Shown here piece by piece: positions 6,864 through 11,559 of a stretch of 11,559 nt of DNA. The position numbers and the translations under genes were made by a program. The stretch is taken from contig CALBZG010000034.1 in NCBI GenBank assembly GCA_937889655.1, forward strand, positions 1-11,559. The letters run 5' to 3'. The notes under the pieces are model-generated. The model saw only the letters and a list, made by a program, of their open reading frames with translations, did no database searches and had not been told where the DNA came from. Position 1 is the first letter of the stretch. Each line of letters starts with the position of its first letter. This DNA comes from an uncultured Clostridia bacterium. Lineage in GTDB: Bacteria > Bacillota > Clostridia > Peptostreptococcales > Anaerovoracaceae.

Positions 6864-7766
6864 TTGAAATTTAGAGACAGCTATCATTTGTATGCCCTGA
6901 TCACTATTATACTCTTTGCCTTGACATTCGTGCTGACCCGGATGGCCTTGCGCTATTTCTCGGCATTTTCATTGAGTTTTTTAAGATTCTTCATCGCATC
7001 TTGCACATTGATCCCCATGGTCATATTCAAAAAAATGCATCTGCCCAAACGAGAGGATATAAAATGGTTTCTGGCGTCAGGGACATCAGGGTTTTCTTTA
7101 TATATGATTGCTTTCAATGTGGGTTCAAAGACCGTAAGCGCAACCACTACAAGCGTTATCATCGCCACAGTTCCAGTGATCACAGTTATATTTGCCCGTG
7201 TTTTCTACAAAGAAAAGCTGAAAGTTTTTCAATGGGCGGCAATAGCAGTTGAATTTTCAGGTGTTGTGGTGATCACCGTTTTAAAAGGCGGATTTTCTGT
7301 CAATATTGGAATTTTGTGGCTATTAGCGGCCGTGGCACTATACAGCGTGTACAATCTTCTGCAGCGAAAATTGACACAGACGTATTCGGCTTTGCAAATC
7401 ACTGCATACAGTATTTTCGTAGGAACGATCATCATGTCGGTATTCATACAGCAATCTGTTCAAGAAATAAAAACAGCTCCTCCTGAGCAAATCCTGTATA
7501 TCCTTATACTTGGGGTATTTTGCGGGGCTGTCGCTTATTTTACCTGGACAACTGCTTTCGAAAAAGCGGCCAATACATCTTCAGTAACAAATTATATGTT
7601 TCTCGCACCATTTTTAACAGGTGTACTGGGGATCGTCATGGCGGGAGAAGCTGTGGACTCACCAACTATTATAGGCGGAATGATAATTATGGCAGGCGTA
7701 TTGATATTTAATTTCGGCGGCAAAATATCGATCCGATCAATCAGTGAAAGAACCTCAAACGACTAA
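6864..7766 (+). CDS. EamA/DMT-superfamily transporter
   Basis: The 300-residue membrane protein has about ten hydrophobic helices arranged as two EamA repeats (roughly residues 8-140 and 150-285), the standard layout of the drug/metabolite transporter superfamily. Typical elements are FALTFVLTRMALRYFSAFSL then SFLRF in the first repeat and the segment FCGAVAYFTWTTAFEKAANTS in the second. Members export amino acids, metabolites or drugs, and specificity cannot be told. The start is TTG at 6864 with AGGAG at 6851-6855, 8 bases upstream. It follows the toroid gene by 40 bases with no terminator, so it is probably co-transcribed with the toroid and LysE genes. Its stop TAA (7764-7766) overlaps the stop of the convergent dehydrogenase gene. 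Confidence 0.9.
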   Translation: MKFRDSYHLYALITIILFALTFVLTRMALRYFSAFSLSFLRFFIASCTLIPMVIFKKMHLPKREDIKWFLASGTSGFSLYMIAFNVGSKTVSATTTSVIIATVPVITVIFARVFYKEKLKVFQWAAIAVEFSGVVVITVLKGGFSVNIGILWLLAAVALYSVYNLLQRKLTQTYSALQITAYSIFVGTIIMSVFIQQSVQEIKTAPPEQILYILILGVFCGAVAYFTWTTAFEKAANTSSVTNYMFLAPFLTGVLGIVMAGEAVDSPTIIGGMIIMAGVLIFNFGGKISIRSISERTSND

Positions 7767-8722
7767 AAGTTGACTACATTTCTATTTCGGCCGGATAGGA
7801 ATTCCGACAAATTGTTTACGGCAATCTTCATCAGGCGCTTTCTGCTTTCCGTAGATGCCCAGGCAATATGAGGTGTAATGATCATATTTTTTGCCTGAAG
7901 GAGGGGATTGTCCGTTTTGATCGGTTCTGTAGAAACTGTATCACAAGCAGCGCCGGATACTTTGCCGCTGTTCAAGGCATCTCTAAGGTCTTCCTCCACG
8001 ATCAACTGGCCACGGGCGGTATTGAGGATCAATACACCATTTTTCATTTTCTCTATGGTGTTCCGATTGATAATTCCTTGAGTGGCAGGCGTTAGAGGAC
8101 AATGCAGAGAAATCACATCCGAATTTTTCAAAAGCTCATCAAAATCAACATATTTGCAGCCATCGGATTCCAACTCGCTTTTCCTGTGTCGCGCAAAAGC
8201 CAGCACATTCATCCCTAAAGCCTGCGCAATCCTGGCGGTGCTTCGACCGATTTCACCGAAACCAATGATTCCCATTGTCTTGCCGGCAAGCTCGATGATC
8301 GGATATTTCCAATAACAGAAGTCATCGCATTCTGACCAATCTCCGCGCATCACTGAGGCCGAGTGTTCGCCAATATGACCGCACAATTCGAGAAGCAAGC
8401 CGATGGTAAGTTGAGCAACTGCGGCAGTGCTGTAGGAGGGCACATTTGTGACCGGTATGTTTCTAGCTTTGGCGGCATTAGTGTCAATAACGTTATAGCC
8501 GGTAGCAAGTACACCGATATATTTTATATTCTTGCATTCATTAAGCGTTTCTTCAGTGAGTGGCGTCTTGTTCGTGATGATTATTTCCGCATCCCCGATC
8601 CTTTCAACAATTTTGTCGAGAGGAGTCCTGTCATAAACCGTCACTGAACCTAATTTTTCAAATCCTTCCCAGCTGAGATCTCCGGGATTCAATGCATATC
8701 CATCTAAAATTACAATTTTCAT
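7763..8722 (-). CDS. D-2-hydroxyacid dehydrogenase (hydroxypyruvate reductase / glycerate dehydrogenase type)
   Basis: This is a cytoplasmic NAD(P)-dependent oxidoreductase of the D-isomer 2-hydroxyacid dehydrogenase family, 319 residues, normal length. The N-terminus MKIVILDGYALNPGDLSWEG is typical of clostridial enzymes annotated HprA, which reduce hydroxypyruvate to D-glycerate or similar 2-ketoacids. The nucleotide-binding loop is GIIGFGEIGR (151-160) and the catalytic set is R237 (NTARGQL), E266 (STEP) and H285 (TPHIAWA). At the end of the second beta strand, where NAD-preferring members usually have Asp, the sequence reads LAFARHRKSE with R178, so NADP(H) use is possible (inference). 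I chose the ATG at 8722-8720 because the conserved N-terminus begins there and AAGGA lies 11 bases upstream. An in-frame ATG at 8794 would add 24 charged residues without a good ribosome-binding site. Convergent with the EamA gene, no clear terminator between them. Confidence 0.88.
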   Translation of the reverse strand: MKIVILDGYALNPGDLSWEGFEKLGSVTVYDRTPLDKIVERIGDAEIIITNKTPLTEETLNECKNIKYIGVLATGYNVIDTNAAKARNIPVTNVPSYSTAAVAQLTIGLLLELCGHIGEHSASVMRGDWSECDDFCYWKYPIIELAGKTMGIIGFGEIGRSTARIAQALGMNVLAFARHRKSELESDGCKYVDFDELLKNSDVISLHCPLTPATQGIINRNTIEKMKNGVLILNTARGQLIVEEDLRDALNSGKVSGAACDTVSTEPIKTDNPLLQAKNMIITPHIAWASTESRKRLMKIAVNNLSEFLSGRNRNVVNF

Positions 8723-8869
8723 TTGTTGTCTCATCCTTCTTGATTTTTTCTTAATTCTTCTCAGAGAGGTATCATCGTCTTCATATCTTGCCATGAAATC
8801 TGTTTCTCATGAGGGCTGCCTTAGGTTGTCGAGTATACCCGTCGCATCTATCCACAAAATTATTAACCT

Positions 8870-8898
8870 ATTATAAAACATTCGGAAAAGATTGAAAA
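8870..8898 (-). promoter_or_regulatory. Candidate promoter of the dehydrogenase gene
   Basis: On the minus strand a perfect TATAAT lies at 8875-8870, with TTTTCA (4 of 6 to consensus) at 8898-8893 and a 17-base spacer. The start point would be near 8863, giving a leader of about 140 bases. It lies just downstream of the thiT terminator, which supports independent transcription of the dehydrogenase. Confidence 0.55.
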
Positions 8899-8926
8899 GT
8901 CTCAGGGCCCTTACATTAGCATAATT

Positions 8927-8959
8927 TGAAAAAGACGGAAGGAGCAAATCCTTCCGTCT
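8927..8959 (-). terminator. Rho-independent terminator of thiT
   Basis: A perfect 11-bp stem (AGACGGAAGGA at 8933-8943 with TCCTTCCGTCT at 8949-8959) encloses a 5-base loop. Read on the minus strand it is followed by a T-run from the As at 8929-8933. It lies about 30 bases after the thiT stop. On the plus strand there is no T-run, so termination is directed at the minus-strand thiT transcript. Confidence 0.9.
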
Positions 8960-8988
8960 CAAATATCCATCTGCACAATGTTTTGGTT

Positions 8989-9627
8989 CTATACGCTTTT
9001 CATGCGTTCGATGACCTTGCGTACAGCCGGTACAGCCAGAACGGCCAGCGTTATGAGTGCTTCCATCCCAATATAAGTGATATTATAATAAACAGACCAG
9101 GTGACAGCATTGAAGTTTTCAGGTGCGTAGGCTCCAAAAAAGACGATACCGGAGAGGACGCTGAAAAAATAGCGAGATAAGATACCGATCACATATCCAA
9201 TGATGAGTCCATTCTTTTTATTTGCCACAAGACCTGCAAAACCCAAAGCACCAAAAGCAAAGGGATAATCGAGAAGCAACTGGATCGGATGGATCACGTA
9301 AGGATTGAACATCAGGTTTAAAAGGCCGAAGCAGATCCCCGCCAGCACTCCTCTCCTGACGCCATACAGATAGCCGCAAATAACGATGGGCAGCATGCTG
9401 AACGCTGTGACAGATCCGCCCTGTGGCATATGGAATAGAGTGATTTGGTTCAGGGCGATGGCAAGGGCGACCAATACCGCGGAAACCACCATGACCTTGG
9501 TGTCCGACCGGTGCGATTTGCCGGTAAATAAAATCGCTGCAAACAGCAAAGCGATGATAGCCACAATGGCGACTTGCCCCAATGTGGATTCTACAAATGG
9601 TTGTAGATTTTCAGATAAAAATGACAT
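8989..9627 (-). CDS. thiT: Thiamine ECF transporter S component ThiT
   Basis: ThiT is the membrane substrate-binding subunit that captures thiamine and works with a shared ECF module (EcfA, EcfA', EcfT), which is not encoded here. The 212-residue product has about six to seven hydrophobic helices. Features typical of ThiT are MPQGGSVTAFSMLPIVICGY (67-86), DYPFAFGALGFAGL (120-133), SRYFFSVLSGIVFFGAYAPE (151-170) and SVYYNITYIGMEA (178-190). An N-terminal hydrophobic segment (residues about 17-36) precedes the core, as in several clostridial ThiT proteins. ATG at 9627 follows AGGAGG (9640-9635) by 7 bases. The TPP riboswitch immediately upstream independently supports thiamine as the substrate and predicts shut-off when thiamine pyrophosphate is abundant. 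Confidence 0.93.
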   Translation of the reverse strand: MSFLSENLQPFVESTLGQVAIVAIIALLFAAILFTGKSHRSDTKVMVVSAVLVALAIALNQITLFHMPQGGSVTAFSMLPIVICGYLYGVRRGVLAGICFGLLNLMFNPYVIHPIQLLLDYPFAFGALGFAGLVANKKNGLIIGYVIGILSRYFFSVLSGIVFFGAYAPENFNAVTWSVYYNITYIGMEALITLAVLAVPAVRKVIERMKSV

Positions 9628-9634
9628 AAAAAAA

Positions 9635-9658
9635 CCTCCTTTTGATTGCTGCAGGAGG
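9635..9658 (-). promoter_or_regulatory. thiT: Shine-Dalgarno-sequestering hairpin of thiT
   Basis: On the minus strand CCTCCT (9658-9653) is perfectly complementary to the thiT Shine-Dalgarno AGGAGG (9640-9635), with a 12-base loop. The pairing would hide the ribosome-binding site, the standard translational output of a TPP riboswitch. Seven T residues follow the stem at once, before the ATG, so the same hairpin could also act as an intrinsic terminator. Confidence 0.6.
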
Positions 9659-9699
9659 GGGAACGCATCCGCCGGACTATCAAGGCCGTCAGATGGACA

Positions 9700-9775
9700 T
9701 TGCTTTCCTACGCCGGTATTATCCGGTTCAGGTAATGAGGGTCATAAACACTCTCAGCCGAAGCTCCCCTAGCAA
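9700..9775 (-). ncRNA. TPP (THI-box) riboswitch
   Basis: The minus strand carries the conserved thiamine pyrophosphate aptamer. In order it shows GGGGAGCTTCGGCTGAGAG, GACCC, ACCTGAACCGGATAATACC and GGCGTAGGAAAGCA. CTGAGA, ACCTGA and GGATAAT followed by the GCGTAGGAA closure are the invariant parts that bind the pyrimidine and pyrophosphate. The closing P1 helix is TTGCT (9775-9771) with AGCAA (9704-9700). It lies about 70 bases upstream of thiT and is expected to reduce thiT expression when TPP is bound. Confidence 0.95.
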
Positions 9776-9785
9776 CTATATTTAT

Positions 9786-9874
9786 TGGCGGAAGCGGTGG
9801 GATTCGAACCCACGGTACCATACAGTACACCGCATTTCGAGTGCGGCTCGTTATGACCACTTCGATACGCTTCC
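9786..9874 (-). tRNA. tRNA-Ser (anticodon CGA)
   Basis: Read on the minus strand, the acceptor stem GGAAGCG (9874-9868) pairs with CGCTTCC (9796-9790), followed by discriminator G and an encoded CCA (9788-9786). The anticodon arm is CCGCA-CTCGAAA-TGCGG, giving anticodon CGA, which reads UCG. A long variable arm with a GTAC/GTAC stem marks it as a class II serine tRNA, and the T arm is GTGGG-TTCGAAT-CCCAC. The 3' end lies 10 bases before the TPP riboswitch on the same strand. Confidence 0.95.
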
Positions 9875-9887
9875 ATAGACCTTTTCT

Positions 9888-9896
9888 ATTATAGCA
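9888..9896 (-). promoter_or_regulatory. Extended -10 promoter of tRNA-Ser
   Basis: The minus strand reads TGCTATAAT (9896-9888), an extended -10 element with perfect TATAAT. The -35 region (near 9911-9916, TTTATT) is weak, as is common with extended -10 promoters. The start would be near 9881, about 7 bases before the mature tRNA. This is the only good promoter upstream of the tRNA and riboswitch. Confidence 0.65.
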
Positions 9897-9907
9897 ACAT
9901 TTTACGG

Positions 9908-9936
9908 TTTAATAAAGAAGAAAATTATTGTATAAT
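9908..9936 (+). promoter_or_regulatory. Candidate promoter of the lipid kinase gene
   Basis: A perfect TATAAT lies at 9931-9936 on the plus strand, with a weak -35 candidate TTTAAT at 9908-9913 (17-base spacer). The start would be near 9943 with a leader of about 75 bases. Its -35 zone overlaps that of the divergent tRNA promoter. Confidence 0.45.
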
Positions 9937-10017
9937 TATGTTTAGATTTGTCAGTATCCATTTGAGACTTAACGAGAACGACAAGGTAAACTCATGAATT
10001 GTTAAACAGGTGGCCAC

Positions 10018-10980
10018 ATGAAACATTTATTTATTGTCAATCCGGCTGCCGGCAAAGGTCAAGGAATTGATAAACTTATACTTAAAATCAATGCCGTATC
10101 CCGGGAACAAGGAGTCGACACCGAGGTTTATGTTACGACCCGTGTTGGAGACGCTGAAGAATATACAAGAACCTATTGCAGCAAATATGACCGCAACAGC
10201 TCAATACGCGTATACGCTTGCGGTGGAGACGGGACCCTGAATGAAGTGTTAAATGGCATGGCAGGTTTTCCAAGCGTGGAGGCCGCCTGTGTACCTATTG
10301 GATCGGGTAATGATTTTATAAGGAACATGGGGGGCGGCGATCCTTTGGATATCGAGTCTCAGGTCAATGGGACCCCTCAGCTGGTGGATCTGTTAAGGTT
10401 TGCGGCGATAGGAGAAGATGATCCGAAGATCCGGTATTGCATCAATATGTTCAATATAGGCTTTGACAGCGATGTTGCTTTCAGGGTCGGGGAACTAAAG
10501 AAAATCCCGCTTTTGACAGGCTCCATGGCCTATATTTTTGGGACCTTCGTCAGCCTTGCCAAAAAAGAGAGCGTAAAGTTGAAAATCATTTTTGATAATG
10601 GCACCGTGAGTGAAGGCCGGATCCTGCAAATCGATATAGGAAATGGCAGTTATTACGGAGGCGGCATCAAAGCAGTTCCCAAAGCAGATATAAACGACGG
10701 CCTGCTGGATGTAAGCATTGTAAAAGACATATCTTTGATCAGATTTTTGAGACTCTTTCCCAAATATAAAAAAGGGACTCACTTGACAGTAAAAAATATA
10801 GATGACATTGTAAACTATACACAGTGCAAATCGATTTCCATCGAACCCGAATCTAATAAAATGAGGATTTGTACAGATGGAGAGATCTCAGAAGCAGGCC
10901 CAATACACATAGACATTATTCCTTCTGCAATCCGTTTCAATGTGCCGGCCAAAATGCAGTCTAAAGGGAAAAAGAGATAA
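10018..10980 (+). CDS. Diacylglycerol/sphingosine kinase-family lipid kinase (YegS/DagK-like)
   Basis: The 320-residue cytoplasmic protein belongs to the DAGK catalytic-domain family (YegS, DgkB, BmrU), which transfers phosphate from ATP to lipid hydroxyls such as diacylglycerol, feeding it back into phospholipid synthesis. Visible motifs are LFIVNPAAGKG (4-14), the nucleotide-binding GGDGTLNEVLNG (69-80), PIGSGNDF (93-100), the C-terminal lobe motif NGSYYGGGIKAVPKADINDG (209-228) then LLDV, and TDGE (286-289), which contains the usual catalytic/metal-site acidic residue. The size is normal. The substrate (DAG versus another lipid) cannot be decided. ATG at 10018 follows AGGTGG at 10008-10013, a modest site. 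The next gene begins 11 bases after the stop, so the two are co-transcribed. Confidence 0.88.
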   Translation: MKHLFIVNPAAGKGQGIDKLILKINAVSREQGVDTEVYVTTRVGDAEEYTRTYCSKYDRNSSIRVYACGGDGTLNEVLNGMAGFPSVEAACVPIGSGNDFIRNMGGGDPLDIESQVNGTPQLVDLLRFAAIGEDDPKIRYCINMFNIGFDSDVAFRVGELKKIPLLTGSMAYIFGTFVSLAKKESVKLKIIFDNGTVSEGRILQIDIGNGSYYGGGIKAVPKADINDGLLDVSIVKDISLIRFLRLFPKYKKGTHLTVKNIDDIVNYTQCKSISIEPESNKMRICTDGEISEAGPIHIDIIPSAIRFNVPAKMQSKGKKR

Positions 10981-10991
10981 AGAGGTTTAGC

Positions 10992-11513
10992 TTGAAACAA
11001 AAATACGATATTGTCGTTGCCGACTCTGCAGGCAATATTACCATATTTGTACTAACGAAAGTGCCGCGTAGCGAATATGCTGAAATCGCGCAAAAACTGC
11101 TGGCGCTAAAGGAATACAAAGGCGAGCAGGTATGCTTTGTTATCGATGATGACAGCGCTGAAATGTGCGGCCTTGAATTTTGCGGTAATGCTTCAAGGTC
11201 TTTTGGCCTGCTGAAGGCGAAAAAGCTTGGGATAAAAGGCGAGGGCACTGTCACCATAAACATGTCAGGAGCAAAGGGGCCCTTGGAGGTTTTTGTCAAT
11301 ACCGAATCCGATTTTACAAGGATCCGTATGCCGCTGCCGTTAAAGAGCCAATCGCTCGACCTGGCGACGATCGTTAGCGGAGATAACGCTTTACGTATGG
11401 ATTTTGAGGGCATAACCCATGTAATAGTCTTCGATGTGCCTGCTGGCAAAGATAAGTTTGAGGGCATCAAAGAATATATCCAAAATCAGGACGATCCTCC
11501 TGCCATTGGAGTT
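10992..11513 (+). CDS. CntK/DapF-like PLP-independent amino-acid racemase, 3'-truncated
   Basis: This gene starts at TTG 10992 after AAAGAGG (10979-10985) and has 174 genuine codons before the adapter. The segments ADSAGNITIFVLT (10-22), GEQV (44-47) and MCGLEFCGNASRSFGLL (58-74) resemble the staphylococcal histidine racemase CntK (SGNMTILV, EQVGFI and EFCGNATMSY as I recall them). More distantly they resemble diaminopimelate epimerase DapF, whose first catalytic Cys lies in a CGN motif. C64 would be the first catalytic Cys; the second, expected in the missing C-terminal half, cannot be seen. Such enzymes invert the alpha carbon with two cysteines and no cofactor. The usual DapF N-terminus (KMHGLGND-like) is absent, so DAP epimerase itself is less likely. 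Family length is about 270 residues. The frame continues through the adapter to the window end, giving a false tail. Substrate unknown. Confidence 0.72.
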
Positions 11514-11559
11514 AGATCGGAAGAGCGTCGTGTAGGGAAAGAGTGTAGATCTCGGTGGT
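11514..11559. other. Illumina adapter read-through (not genomic)
   Basis: The last 46 bases begin AGATCGGAAGAGCGTCGTGT and continue AGGGAAAGAGTGTAGATCTC then GGTGGT. This is the reverse complement of the Illumina TruSeq universal adapter, matching at every base by my recall. It joins the racemase gene in frame and would encode RSEERRVGKECRSRW, a known contaminating tail in database proteins. It marks the end of trustworthy sequence. Confidence 0.98.

Noticed and set aside
8723..8794. 24-residue N-terminal extension of the dehydrogenase (MARYEDDDTS...)
   Set aside because: No good ribosome-binding site before 8794, the extension is highly charged and outside the family N-terminus, and ATG 8722 has AAGGA upstream.
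9775..9803. Internal promoter in the tRNA for thiT (TATAGT at 9780-9775 on the minus strand)
   Set aside because: No -35-like sequence at the right distance, and a start about 7 bases downstream would remove the 5' strand of the riboswitch P1 helix.
9994..10005. Three-codon leader frame ATG-AAT-TGT-TAA ahead of the lipid kinase gene
   Set aside because: A frame this short occurs easily by chance; the AAGG upstream is weak and no regulatory hairpin accompanies it.
1..11559. CRISPR arrays, insertion sequences, prophage or defence genes
   Set aside because: No regularly spaced repeats, transposase motifs, attachment-site duplications or phage-type genes were seen on either strand.

Overview
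The window looks like one end of a contig from a low-to-mid GC Gram-positive anaerobe of the class Clostridia. The evidence is strong AGGAGG ribosome-binding sites, frequent TTG/GTG starts, the gene order prmA-rsmE-mtaB-HIT-rpsU-yqeY, a ThiT-type thiamine transporter under a TPP riboswitch, and clostridial-type versions of LysE, HprA and a YegS/DagK-like lipid kinase. I cannot place it to genus. Both ends are incomplete: the left edge cuts a transporter gene, and the last 46 bases (11514-11559) are not genomic but match an Illumina sequencing adapter.

Left part (2-5150), all on the plus strand. The C-terminal half of a GPH-family sugar/cation symporter is followed by a translation/RNA-modification cluster: PrmA methylates ribosomal protein L11, RsmE methylates 16S rRNA U1498, MtaB methylthiolates t6A37 in tRNA. 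After these come a HIT-family nucleotide hydrolase, ribosomal protein S21 (59 codons) and a GatB/YqeY-domain protein. prmA, rsmE and mtaB are tightly packed (8-base overlap, then a 6-base gap). HIT and rpsU each have a recognisable promoter, and a hairpin terminator closes the cluster after yqeY. The rpsU promoter carries a perfect 7-bp dyad over its -35 box.

Middle part (5195-8722). A LysE/ArgO-like amino-acid exporter, an uncharacterised alpha/alpha-toroid protein of the prenyltransferase/squalene-cyclase-repeat type and an EamA (DMT) transporter form a probable three-gene unit. It runs convergently into a minus-strand D-2-hydroxyacid dehydrogenase (hydroxypyruvate reductase type); the two stop codons overlap in one CTAA.

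Right part (8926-11513). On the minus strand a tRNA-Ser(CGA) lies only 10 bases upstream of a TPP riboswitch that controls thiT, whose Shine-Dalgarno can be sequestered by a hairpin; a strong terminator follows thiT. There is no room for a separate riboswitch promoter that would preserve the whole aptamer, so tRNA and thiT are probably co-transcribed. Divergently, on the plus strand, lie a diacylglycerol-kinase-family lipid kinase and the first 174 codons of a CntK/DapF-like cofactor-independent amino-acid racemase, which runs in frame into the adapter.

I see no phage, transposon, CRISPR or defence system. The least-understood items are the toroid protein between two exporters, the racemase fragment, and the tRNA-riboswitch arrangement.
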